This document shows, one piece after another, positions 33,259 to 42,747 of a stretch of DNA of 64,000 bases. The position numbers were made by a program, and so were the translations under genes. Origin of the DNA: CAVZQN01 sp963837395 (GTDB lineage Bacteria; Acidobacteriota; HRBIN11; JAKEFK01); contig CAWINI010000008.1 in the NCBI GenBank assembly GCA_963837395.1, forward strand, positions 45,607 through 109,606, in the 5' to 3' direction. Every line of letters begins with the position of its first letter. Positions within the stretch are counted from its first letter, which is position 1. The notes beneath the pieces were generated by a model. The model saw only the letters and a list, made by a program, of their open reading frames with translations. It had not been told where the DNA came from and did not search any database.

Positions 33259-33729
33259 TTATTGTTTATCGTATACTGCGTGGTTTTCGATCTTTTTTCC
33301 TTCGGCATCTTTGCCTTTTGTATGTACCGTGCGGGTCATACCATCTTTCGATACAACAATTTCCCCTTCGATCGTGGTTTTCCCATCTTTTTTAATTTTC
33401 AAATCCAGAGACTGACCATGATTTTCTTCTTCATAAGACCGCATGTCTGAAGCTGGATCACCAGTTACTGGATAATCTTTTCCATCAAACTTTCCAGTCC
33501 ATTCATTGTGAGTTGGATTTCCATCCTTATCAACACCATCTACCGTGACTTTGATGTTCTCACCTGCCATTTCATATACAACTGTGAGGTTTTTGCCGGT
33601 GCCGGGAGTCAATTTTGATTGTGCTTCGTTCAGCTTCCAGGTACCCATTTGAACATCATGACTCGCGAAACACATTGCGCTCGCGATAAAACATACTGCA
33701 AGAGTAAAAATAATCGTTTTTGATCTCAT
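33259..33729 (-). CDS. secreted lipocalin-like protein, paralogue 1
   Basis: The protein has 156 residues. Signal peptide MRSKTIIFTLAVCFIASAMC is followed by MGTWKLNEAQSKL, the typical opening of small lipocalin-like exported proteins in Acidobacteriota. It continues with beta strands TVVYEMAGENIKVTVDGVDK, HNEWTGKFDGKDYPVTGDPA and SDMRSY, and ends in YDKQ. A clear paralogue lies at 43851. Function unknown; probably a small beta-barrel in the periplasm or outside. Confidence 0.7.
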   Translation of the reverse strand: MRSKTIIFTLAVCFIASAMCFASHDVQMGTWKLNEAQSKLTPGTGKNLTVVYEMAGENIKVTVDGVDKDGNPTHNEWTGKFDGKDYPVTGDPASDMRSYEEENHGQSLDLKIKKDGKTTIEGEIVVSKDGMTRTVHTKGKDAEGKKIENHAVYDKQ

Positions 33730-34105
33730 GTTTCCTCCAACTTGAGAATTTCCTTAGACTGATTTGCTTCGTGTGATTCTTAGTTTTGCGTTGACAAACC
33801 CGTCAGGCAGGAAATGTTTTTTAAGAAAAGTCCAGGTTGGTTCTTGTCTTACTTACCATTCTACTCCGATTTTAGCCGAAAGCCACTATGTGCACAATGT
33901 GTCGAGAGCCCTGCTGACATCGCAAGTCAAGGTAGGGGTTCTAAACCGAAAATACGAAAGAACGTTGAAAGCTTACCGATCAGCTCTTAAAGAAGTGGAA
34001 GATATCCCACCAGAATGACGATTTTGACATCGCTGAACTGCGCTGATTTGCTTTATTCATTTCGCTCATCATATCTTGCTGTTGTTAAAAATGTGCGACC
34101 ACTGG
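33730..34105. other. intergenic region without a supported gene
   Basis: The 376 bases contain only an 84-codon frame (33764-34018) that lacks a ribosome site and recognisable domains. It may hide a decayed gene. No promoter, repeat or RNA is evident apart from the leader of the minus-strand lipocalin-like gene. Confidence 0.4.
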
Positions 34106-35355
34106 CTAATTCGTGAGAATCTCTTTTATCGGATAACGCGATAACATTTCATGTCCATGATCTGTAATCAATACTTGTTCTTCTAATTTCACACCAGGAC
34201 CTCCCGACCTTCGCCCAACAAAACTTTCCACGCACAAAACCATTCCAGGTTCAATCACACCATCATAACCAGTAGATTCCCACGCAGATGGAAAGTAGAT
34301 GCTTGGATATTCATCGCATAATCCAACACCGCGATAGAGACACGAGTAATGACGAAATTCTTTTGGATTGTATTGGAATGTATTAAAAGTTAATTCTTTA
34401 AACGTCAAACCTGGTTTAAGACATTCAGTGTTACGCAGAATCTGTTCGTAGGCCATATCATAAATTTCGTGCTGTTCCGCATTAGGAGTTGCATCACCAC
34501 AAATCCATGCGCGCGAGATATCAACGCACATTCCGTATGGACCGATCAAATCTGTGTCAAAGACAACCAGATCGCCGCGCTCTATCAAACGACTGCTACA
34601 TTCTTGATACCAGGGGTTGGTTCTGGTCCGGAAGCTAGTAGGCGTGTCTCAATCCATTCACCACCGCGAGCAATATTCTCCGCGTGCAAATAACTCCATA
34701 ACTGTTGTTCCGAAATACCGGGAACTAAGTGTCTTCGCATCACATCCACAGATTGCTCACATGCACGGATTGCACAACGGATCGCATTGATCTCCTCTGC
34801 GCATTTAATCGATCGCGATAGTTCCACTACCTTTTCACCATTACAAACTTGAATGCCTTGTGAATTTAACGCCTCAACTCCTTCAGGATTGCAACGATCG
34901 ATCGCCAAACGTTTGTTGCCGCCACCATGTTCTTTAATCAGATTTGCGATTTCAGTTGCCCATTGTTTTGCTAATTCCGCATAACGGTTCCCTGCAGCAA
35001 AGTAATACCAACCAGTTGCGGTTCGTATTTCGTCAATTACATCACTATGACAGTTGAGATGATCTGCATCAGGATCATCAAACAAAATGACAGGTCCTTC
35101 TGTTGGCAGAAATACATATCGTGCTGCGTTGTGCATCAGCCAGATTTGCATGTTGGTGGTATCGGTGGCATAGCGCATATTGATTGGATCAAACAACACG
35201 ATCCCTGCGTAATCGAACTTACGCAAATGTTGTCGTACTCGTTCAATGCGATAACGGCGGATTTTTGCGAGGTCTGGAAGCTTCAATCCAGCAGTTTGCC
35301 ATTCGCTTAAAGCTAACTCTCCTGGACCTAGCGAATGCCAATTCGTTTCATTCAT
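34106..35355 (-). pseudogene. M24 peptidase-fold protein resembling DMSP lyase DddP, one-base frameshift
   Basis: The N-terminal creatinase/prolidase domain (YAGIVLFDPINMRYATDTTN) and the start of the M24 domain (IRCAIRACEQSVDVMRRHL) are in the first frame, 35355 to 34585. The second frame (to 34106) carries ERGDLVVFDTDLIGPYGMCV with DISRAWICGD, YRGVGLCDEYPSIYF, and EPGMVLCVESFVG and KLEEQVLITDHGHEML. Restoring one base near 34630 gives the junction GPRTNPWYQECSSRLIERGD. Asp, Asp, His, Glu and Glu metal ligands are visible. The FDTDLIGPYGMCVDISR stretch is that of DddP and its close relatives, but those also include peptidase-like proteins of unknown activity. The length is about 417 residues. 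Confidence 0.75.
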
Positions 35356-35507
35356 TTGTTGGATATTGTGATCATGTTTACTTCAGAACTCAACGATCGT
35401 CTTTTTCAACACTAAAACCACAATGACACGAAGTCTCACCAGTTCTAACAAAAATATTTTTAGCCAGCATTGTGGCGTGGTCTTGTGTTGAAAAGAGCTA
35501 GCCCCCG

Positions 35508-35542
35508 TTTCATGACGTGAAATACTGTTTCACAAGGTGAAA
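35508..35542. promoter_or_regulatory. tandem palindromes upstream of a small polar protein gene
   Basis: TTTCA-TGACG-TGAAA (35508-35522) and TTTCAC-AAG-GTGAAA (35528-35542) are two near-identical inverted repeats whose centres are 20 bp apart, about two helical turns. The arrangement fits a cooperative dimeric regulator. They lie about 80 bp upstream of ATG 35624. Confidence 0.45.
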
Positions 35543-35623
35543 TATAGTTCCCTGATTGAGCCCTTCAGATCTTTTTTCCCGCATGTATGAGTGTTCGAAC
35601 CATTAAAAAGTTTGGAGGATACA

Positions 35624-35914
35624 ATGGCGCTGAAAATCAATAACAATGTTCCGAATAGCAATCCCGGAGAAGCACAATCACTTCACGGAGACTTTTCGAC
35701 ATTTCCAACCAACATTGCCACTAAGTCCGGAGGTAAGGTGGTCTCAGCGGATTGCGCCAAATCCATGGCAACCGAGGCAAAAGGCATCCAGGATACGAAT
35801 GCCAGACTTCTCATTAGGTCTCTGAATGATCGATTGCAAGAAAGTGAACTCCCTCAACACGAATCATCAGTAACAGCACAATATAACCCCAAAGAACTTT
35901 CGGTAGACAAATAG
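35624..35914 (+). CDS. small polar protein of unknown function, no signal peptide
   Basis: The protein has 96 residues from ATG 35624, which has a TTGGAGGATACA ribosome site (an in-frame TTG lies upstream). It starts MALKINNNVPNSNPGEAQSL and is rich in Ser, Asn, Thr and Gln. A helical middle (TEAKGIQDTNARLLIRSLND) follows. No Sec signal, membrane segment or Cys pair is seen. Its N terminus resembles those of the proteins at 2542, 40829, 44782, 48478 and 54665, which I group as possible secreted substrates (inference). It stands alone behind two palindromes. Confidence 0.55.
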   Translation: MALKINNNVPNSNPGEAQSLHGDFSTFPTNIATKSGGKVVSADCAKSMATEAKGIQDTNARLLIRSLNDRLQESELPQHESSVTAQYNPKELSVDK

Positions 35915-35974
35915 TATCGGCTGTTTGCGACATAGCGATTTCATGCCTAGCATTTATGTAAAAGGAGAATTCTT

Positions 35975-36277
35975 ATGTTGATCATACGTGAAATTTTTAC
36001 AGCGAAACCTGGACAGGCATCGAAACTCGCTAAACTATTCAAAAAAGCTATGCCTGAAGATTACAATATGACCGTGATGACCGATTTGGTTGGAGATTTT
36101 AATACCATCGTCGCAGAATACCGCGTAAAAAATCTGGCGGAATTTGAAAAACAGATGGAAGAATACAAATCAGGCAAACCCGATCCTAAGATGGATCCTG
36201 ACGTCGCAAAAGAAATGTCGAAATACACAGAAATGTATCTCACCGGCCGCAGAGAAATTTACCAAATTGTGGAGTAG
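35975..36277 (+). CDS. small dimeric alpha/beta-barrel-type protein, unknown function
   Basis: The protein has 100 residues with AAAGGAGAATT before the ATG. LIIREIFTAKPGQASKLAKL followed by MTDLVGDFNTIVAEYRVKNL and AEFEKQMEEYKS has the beta-alpha-beta pattern of NIPSNAP/ABM-like ferredoxin folds. There are no catalytic residues to point to. It is possibly co-transcribed with the gene 60 bp upstream. Confidence 0.6.
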   Translation: MLIIREIFTAKPGQASKLAKLFKKAMPEDYNMTVMTDLVGDFNTIVAEYRVKNLAEFEKQMEEYKSGKPDPKMDPDVAKEMSKYTEMYLTGRREIYQIVE

Positions 36278-36352
36278 GAAGCCAACACCTATTGGTATCT
36301 GAGCACAGTAATCGGATCTACTTAGACCCTAATTGACTCGTCGCCGGCAAAA

Positions 36353-39300
36353 CTAATCGTCTGTTGTTGTATTTGCCGGAAGACGCGGTGCTTTGCCGTC
36401 TTCCCAAAAGAATGGTTCGCGCTTTCGTGTTCGAGGTGCAATTTCATCCATCGTTTCTGAGTCGTAGAGCCGGCCATTGACCATTGTGTATCGCACGCTT
36501 TCAGTGTTGCGAATTTCTTCCAGGGGATTTTTATCCAATACAATTAAGTCGGCCAACTTTCCTTTCTCCAACGAACCGATTTCACGATCCATTCCAAGAT
36601 ATTTTGATCCAGTTAGTGTCGCAGATCGTAAAACTTCCATTGGTGTGAGTCCGCCTTGGGCCAGCATCCACATTTCCCAATGTGCACCTAATCCTTCCCG
36701 TTGGCCGTGTGCGCCGACGTTAACCAATACTCCTTGTTTGGAAAGTTGCGCTGCAATTCGAGCTTCATTCATGTGATTGAATTCTTCTTCAGGTGCCATT
36801 AATGGTCTGCGCGAACGCGCATCTACAATTTCGCGTGGCACAAAAGTCAGGAGCCGTTTGTTATCCCAAACTTTCGTATGTTGATACCAGTAATTTTCAC
36901 CGGTTAATCCGCCGTAAGCGACAATGAGTGTAGGTGTGTATCCAACTTTAGTTTGAGTCCATAATTGTTGTCCATCTTTGTATAAGTTCGGAACAGGGAT
37001 AGTATGTTCGACTCCTGTATGGCCATCCACAACCATCGTCATGTTGTGTTGATACAAAGAACCACCTTCTGGGACCACCGTCATTTGGAGTTCCCGTGCT
37101 GCAGCAATAATTTGTTGACGCTGTTCGCGACGCGGTTGATTGTAGCTTTTTACGCTGAATGCGCCGATTGCTTTCATGCGGCGCAAATGTGAACGTGCAT
37201 CATCGAGACTGTTAATGATGGCTTTGAACGGATTTTGCGCCCCATACAAAATTGTTCCTGTAGAGAAAATTCGAGGCGCTGTGATGTTGCCGGCACGCGC
37301 AAGTTCGCTGGCTGAAAATATTTCGGTGTTGTCATTGGATGGATCATGAATCGTTGTAACACCAAACGCCAGCGCGGCATAATGAAACCAATTTTGTTGT
37401 GGAATGATTTCTTCATCTGCCATCCCACCGTGCCAATGAACATCAACCAGGCCGGGCATGATTGTTTTTCCAGACACATCAATGACTTTTGCGTCAGAAG
37501 GAACTTTTACATCGCTGTTTGTGCCAACCATTGCAATGTGGTTTCCTTCGATCACGATCGTTCCATTTTCAAGCACCTCATCACCGCGCATTGTGATGAT
37601 ACGAGCGCCGACCAACGCAATTTTTCCGGAAGGAATATCGCTCGGTTGTTGAAATCCAATTTGAATACCTTTTTCGGAACTGGCCCAGGAAGTTTTTCCG
37701 GAGCACCTTCCAGAAATGAAAACGCATCTTTAAGTTCACGCGTATAAAGTTCCGGACCCAGTGCCCAATGTAATTTCTTACTGTCACCTGACCAGTGTAA
37801 ATATTCTCCGGCATCGTGTGTCACTTTTGCAATCGGAATCGATTTTAGATTCGGCCCGATTTCAATCGTACTTCCCGTTCGCACAAACGGAGTGATGTAT
37901 GCGTGAAAGTATTCCAGAAACGCGAGCCATTTTTCATCCGGCGAAATCTGAAATTCTAATGCCGATTCTGAAATCACGTGTGTCCGTTCATCGCTTCCAT
38001 CCAGGTCAATACTAATCAGCATTCTTTTGGGTTGGATGCTTGGCTTTTGATCTTCGGTTCTAAGAAAATACACACGATCATTTGTAGAACCAAACTGCGG
38101 GGCTGTTCCATTCTTTGTAATAAGCGAAGGTTTTCCACCGGAAGCCGGAATGGAATAGAGGCCTGGATTGTTCTGACCATTTCGGATTCGTAACAGAGGA
38201 GCCGTTGCTGAACCGATACACAATGATATTGCCATCTGGACTGAATACTGGCTCCAAATAATGACCGGGATTCTCACTAATAATTTTGCCTTCACCGCCT
38301 TTCGAAGAAACAATGCGAATCGATCCTACATCTTGATCATCCCAGGTGGTGTAAACAATCGAATCGCCGTTACGCGAATACGAAGGATAAAATTCAAAGT
38401 GATCTGTTTGCGATGTCAATCTTCGTGGTGTGCCATTCGGCAAATCACGAACGTATAAATATCCAAGTGCCTGATAAACAACTTGATTACCTGAAGGTGA
38501 AATCTGGACCCAGCGGAGCATCTTTACATCAAACTTTTGCGGCGCAACTTGAATTGGGAATCGTAATGCTTGTTGAACTTTCCGTTTTGACTTCACATGA
38601 AAAGGAATTTCGCTTACCGCTTTTGTACTTACGTCAATCCGTTTGATTTTGCCGCCTGCCTAAAACACAATCGCGGAATCATCAGGTGTCCATGACATCG
38701 CAGGGTACACACCATGAATTGCCCATGCTTCCTGCATGTCACGTTCCATTCCGTCATGCAACGATTCTTCTTCGCCTGAATCGACATGATTCAAATACAA
38801 GACTGATTTCCCGCGAACGCGTCGAACAAAAGCAACGTATTTGCCATTATGCGAAGGTGTTGGACGAATCGATCCACCGGCTCCTGTTATGTATGCTTCT
38901 ACATCTCCCGATTGGCGATCCAGCCGCTGGATGATGTAAATCTGTGTGTTCGAATCTTTGTCGTACTGAAAGACAACTCCGGGCGTTGTATCCTGACTGA
39001 AATATAAGTAGCGGCCGTCTGGCGAAAATGCAGGCTCTCCAGCATCCTTCTGTTCGTTCGGACGTTTCGTCATCTGTAAACCTTCACCACCGGAACGATG
39101 GTACAACCACATCTCACCTGCACCGAGCGATCTTGTGGAACTGAAATGCTTGCGAACAACAATGAATTCGCTGTCAGGTGTCCAGGCCGGACTATTTACT
39201 AACCGAAAATCTTCCTTCGTAACTTGTTTCGGATCAGAACCATCGCGGTTCATGATCCAAATATTGTCGCCACCAGCACGATCGCTAGTGAAAGCGATCC

Positions 39301-39634
39301 ACTTGCCGTTCGGACTGAATCGAGGCTGCATATCCCATGCAATACTATTGGTCAGTGCCTTTGCTTCTCCACCCGCAATTGGAATCGTGTAAATGTCGCC
39401 AAGCAAATCAAAAACAACTTCTTTGCCATCCGGCCTAACATCAACACTCAGCCATGTTCCTTCATCTGTATCAATCGTAGCTTCAGACAGTTCACCTGGA
39501 GGATTATTTACATCCCACTTCGGCTTCTCATTCTCTTTCTGTTCATTTTTCTTTTCATCTTCTGGAACAGAAACACTGATTCCTGGCAAAATAAAGGAAA
39601 TTAACACGGTGCAGATAAGCAATGTTCTCATCAA
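36353..39634 (-). pseudogene. TolB-type beta-propeller / amidohydrolase fusion protein, three lesions
   Basis: Reconstructed length is about 1090 residues. Signal peptide MMRTLLICTVLISFILPGISV is followed by many PD40 propeller blades (e.g. QPRFSPNGKWIAFTSDRAGG, EPAFSPDGRYLYFSQDTTPG). A metal-dependent amidohydrolase domain follows (MPGLVDVHWHGGMADEE with the HxH ligands, GVTTIHDPSND, VVPEGGS, NVGAHGQREGLG, LEKGKLADLIVLDKNPLEEI). Lesions: an in-frame TAG at 38660-38662 where relatives have Trp (VF-W-AGGKI), a shift near 38205, and a shift near 37655 (restored: FQQPSDIPSGKIALVGARII). Such secreted amidohydrolases act as peptidase- or cyclic-imide-like enzymes. No partner genes are nearby. Confidence 0.8.
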
Positions 39635-39687
39635 TGGCAGACTCCTTTTGGGGATTGTCCAAAAAGTATAACAGAGAGATTGGGGAG

Positions 39688-39843
39688 CTCACTCCGATCG
39701 TAACGCTTCGATGACATTAACGCGGGCGGCGCGTGCGGCAGGAAGCAGTGAAGCGATACAGCAACTGCAAGCAAAATGAACGCTGACGCAATCACCGGTC
39801 GATGATGTAAGAGGTTGGAATCTTGTCGCAGAATTTTATCAGT
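39688..39843 (-). pseudogene. C-terminal remnant of a MacB/ADOP-type permease
   Basis: The minus strand reads LLHHRPVIASAFILLAVAVS, then after a frame change LLPAARAARVNVIEALRSE and a stop at 39688. That is the standard last transmembrane helix and the PARRAARVDP..ALR ending of FtsX-type permeases. The ADOP subfamily is abundant in Acidobacteriota. Nothing of the other roughly 750 residues is present. Confidence 0.55.
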
Positions 39844-39861
39844 GGTTACATGTTCCCAGAG

Positions 39862-40326
39862 CTACTGAGAGCTTCGCAAGCTGGCTTCAAGCATTTGCTG
39901 CTCACGATGAAGGGCTTCAATTCCCTTTTCATCCGCAATTTTCAACGCACCCGAGGTCATTTGCATTAACAACCTTGCGCGATGTGCAGCAGCATTCTTC
40001 CGTTCCGGATCTAAATCGGCAGCTCGTTTTAAGTCTTGCGAAGCTTCCCAAAACTTGCCGATTCTAAGATAAATCTCTCCGCGGTTGACAAGCGAGGCAA
40101 TATCATCAGGATGGAGCTTAATCGCTCGAGTGTATTCCTGTATAGCTTGTTCCAATTTATTTTGCTTGAAATAAGCAGAACCTAACAGAGAAAAGAGATA
40201 TCCATTGTTAGAATCCAATGTCAAAAGACCCTCAGCCATGACAACAGTTTCTGCGTATCTGCCTTGTTCGAACAGTGCGAAAGCGGTCAGAATTCCGGAG
40301 GCAAATTCTTCTGCAGTGACACCCAT
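39862..40326 (-). CDS. TPR protein resembling type III secretion class II chaperones (LcrH/SycD-like)
   Basis: The protein has 154 residues, almost entirely three tetratricopeptide repeats: FALFEQGRYAETVVMAEGLL, LFSLLGSAYFKQNKLEQAIQ, then LVNRGEIYLRIGKFWEASQD, with a C-terminal helix. Size, three-repeat layout and cytoplasmic character match the LcrH/SycD/IpgC chaperones that hold translocator proteins. It starts 2 bp after the stop of the helical protein gene, as chaperone genes usually sit beside their substrate. Generic TPR proteins are equally possible from sequence alone, so the chaperone role is inference. Confidence 0.6.
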   Translation of the reverse strand: MGVTAEEFASGILTAFALFEQGRYAETVVMAEGLLTLDSNNGYLFSLLGSAYFKQNKLEQAIQEYTRAIKLHPDDIASLVNRGEIYLRIGKFWEASQDLKRAADLDPERKNAAAHRARLLMQMTSGALKIADEKGIEALHREQQMLEASLRSSQ

Positions 40327-40328
40327 CG

Positions 40329-40829
40329 CTAACCTCCAATCTTCCGAATAACGCTCATCGCGGTGTCGTAGAACATCTTTGAGATATTTGACATCATTTG
40401 AAGTAACTGCTGTTGTTTTTGAAGAGTGTTTTGCAAGTCTACGTTTGCGAGTTGAGCATCATCACCCACAGAATTTAGTTTTTCTTCCCATTTCTTAATT
40501 TCCTGCTCAAAGCCTTTTTTCAATCCATCGATACCTTGCTTCAGGTTCATTTTCGGATTTTCTAATTTCGATTGAAGCTCTTTCGCATTCACGGTTTCGG
40601 ATTGAATCGCGGGAAGATGTTTGTAATATTGAGCCGGAGATAAGACGCTGCCCTGAGCAGCGACCGGGGTGTGCTTAAACTTTGCAACAGCAGGTGAAAA
40701 AGTGTCGCTTTCAGATTTTCCAAACGAATTGATCGCCTCTTTCAAGGCAGTGGGATTTCCTAAAGTTTTTGCTTCAATAATTCCGGCTGTCACCGAACTC
40801 AAAGCGGAAGAAATATTCTTGGTTGACAT
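40329..40829 (-). CDS. helical polar protein, possible secreted substrate of the adjacent TPR protein
   Basis: The protein has 166 residues with no signal peptide. It has a Ser/Asn-rich N terminus (MSTKNISSALSSVTAGIIEA), a polar middle, and a long helical C-terminal half (ALKEAINSF; then GLKKGFEQEIKKWEEKLNSV; then LQNTLQKQQQLLQMMSNISK). It ends MFYDTAMSVIRKIGG. Small proteins ending in a helical hairpin of this type occur as needle or filament subunits of secretion systems, but no motif proves it. The pairing with an LcrH-like protein is the best clue. It is the first gene of a two-gene operon. Confidence 0.5.
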   Translation of the reverse strand: MSTKNISSALSSVTAGIIEAKTLGNPTALKEAINSFGKSESDTFSPAVAKFKHTPVAAQGSVLSPAQYYKHLPAIQSETVNAKELQSKLENPKMNLKQGIDGLKKGFEQEIKKWEEKLNSVGDDAQLANVDLQNTLQKQQQLLQMMSNISKMFYDTAMSVIRKIGG

Positions 40830-40913
40830 AATGTCTAGTAGTAGTTGAATCGAAAATTAACACACGTCGATTCGGAACGTCAACTACACTCAGCACTCGG
40901 TACACAGTACTTA

Positions 40914-42569
40914 TCAAAGGCCTGCCTGCTTAAAAATCCCGCTGATCAGCCAAAGGGCTTCCTCTTCCACTTTCTGTAAATGCTCTGGTCCTTTGAAACT
41001 TTCTAGATAGATTTTGTAAATATCTTCCGTACCGGATGGCCGAGCGGCAAACCATGCATAAGCAGAAGCCACTTTTAATCCACCAATCGGCGCATTGTTT
41101 CCAGGAGCGTTCGTTATTTTTGCAATAATTGGATCTCCTGCCAGATGAGATGCTGTCATCATTTCCGGCGAAAGTTTTAATAACAGCCCTTTCTGCGCTG
41201 GTGTAGCCGGAGCATCGATGCGTTTGTATACAGGACTTCCAAATTTCAATTCAAGTTCAGCATACAATTCGCCTGGATCTTTTCCTGTCTGCGATAAAAT
41301 TTCAACGGCAAGCAAATCCATAATGATTCCATCTTTATCTGTACACCATACAGAACCATCCTTGCGTAAAAATGAGCCTCCCGCGCTTTCTTCACCAGCT
41401 AAGCCCAAAGATCCGTGGGATAAACCATCAACAAACCATTTGAATCCGACTGGCACTTCATACAATTTTCGATTCAATGACGCCGCCACTCGATCCAGCA
41501 TTGAAGAGCTTACAACAGTTTTCCCAAGAGCAATTTCCTGATGCCATTGCGGGCGATTTTGAAAGAGATACCATGCCGCCGCTGATAGATAATGGTTCGG
41601 ATTTAATAACCCTTTTGATCGCGACACAATTCCATGACGATCCGCATCCGTATCATTTCCGAATGCAATTGCAAAACGATCACGCAATCCGATTAATCCG
41701 GCCATAGCATAAGCAGAAGAGCAATCCATTCTGATTTTGCCGTCATGATCCAAAGTCATGAAATAAAAAGTGGGATCAACAATGCGATTTACAACTTCGA
41801 TCGATAAACCATAAATCTCCGCAATCGGATCCCAGTATTGAACTGAAGCGCCACCTAAAGGATCAACTCCGATCTTTATTTTTGCATCTGAAGCTTCTTC
41901 AAGCTGAACAATATTTTTTAAATCGTTTACATATGGCGAGATGAAATCATATTCATGTGTTGTATCCGCACTAAGAGCAGTTTTAAATGGAACACGATCG
42001 ATATTTTTAGTTCCATTCCTGATAATTTCGTTTGCTCTGGTTTCGATTTTTGATGTAACATCCGAACCAGCAGGTCCACCATGCGGCGGATTGTATTTGA
42101 AACCGCCATCTTCCGGCGGATTATGCGACGGCGTTATAACAACACCATCAGCGAGATCTTTATTTCTATTTTTGTTGTAAGTAACAATGGCGTGCGAAAT
42201 AACAGGTGTTGGAGTATAACCCAAACCTTTTTGGATCATCACATCTACTTCAGCTTTTGCGAAAACTTCCATCGCGCTGCGGAAAGCCGGTTCTGAAAGC
42301 CCATGCGTATCCTTTCCAAGAAACAACGGACCGGAAATTCTATTTTCTTTGCGATATTCACAAATCGCCTGGCTCATCGCTAAGATGTGATCTTCATTGA
42401 AACTAACTCGAAGTGAAGATCCACGGTGCCCGGATGTTCCAAACGTCACCCGCTGTGCAGGATTCGACACATCCGGTTTCTCTGTGTAGTAAGAGCTTAT
42501 TAATCGCGGAACATCTACCAGTACTGATCGCGGTGCGGGTTTCCCCACGAGTTCATGTAACATCACCAT
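40914..42569 (-). CDS. pgm: phosphoglucomutase (alpha-D-glucose phosphate-specific)
   Basis: The protein has 551 residues, standard for bacterial Pgm. The N-terminal motif is VTFGTSGHRGSSLRVSFNEDH. The phospho-Ser loop is GVVITPSHNPPEDGGFKYNP. The metal loop is AFGNDTDADRHGIVS, and the sugar-binding loop is GLAGEESAGGSFLRKDGSVW. The phosphate-binding end is ARPSGTEDIYKIYLESF. It interconverts glucose 1- and 6-phosphate for glycogen and cell-envelope sugars. It is intact, a housekeeping gene among decayed ones. Confidence 0.96.
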   Translation of the reverse strand: MVMLHELVGKPAPRSVLVDVPRLISSYYTEKPDVSNPAQRVTFGTSGHRGSSLRVSFNEDHILAMSQAICEYRKENRISGPLFLGKDTHGLSEPAFRSAMEVFAKAEVDVMIQKGLGYTPTPVISHAIVTYNKNRNKDLADGVVITPSHNPPEDGGFKYNPPHGGPAGSDVTSKIETRANEIIRNGTKNIDRVPFKTALSADTTHEYDFISPYVNDLKNIVQLEEASDAKIKIGVDPLGGASVQYWDPIAEIYGLSIEVVNRIVDPTFYFMTLDHDGKIRMDCSSAYAMAGLIGLRDRFAIAFGNDTDADRHGIVSRSKGLLNPNHYLSAAAWYLFQNRPQWHQEIALGKTVVSSSMLDRVAASLNRKLYEVPVGFKWFVDGLSHGSLGLAGEESAGGSFLRKDGSVWCTDKDGIIMDLLAVEILSQTGKDPGELYAELELKFGSPVYKRIDAPATPAQKGLLLKLSPEMMTASHLAGDPIIAKITNAPGNNAPIGGLKVASAYAWFAARPSGTEDIYKIYLESFKGPEHLQKVEEEALWLISGIFKQAGL

Positions 42570-42747
42570 CTACCATAACCGAATTTCTGTCGGTTTTCTC
42601 CCAACTAAAGTTAAATGCAAAGGCCTATCTTCAGACACTACTCCGATTGTAATTTATTTTTGAGCAAATATTTGAAGAGGCGCAAACATAATGAGCACCA
42701 TTAATCGCTCAAATTCCCACTGGAACCTGGCTAAAGCAACCCCATCA

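Noticed and set aside
33764..34018. 84-codon open frame between the lipocalin-like and M24 genes
   Set aside because: No ribosome site, non-ATG start, no recognisable domain; composition does not look coding.
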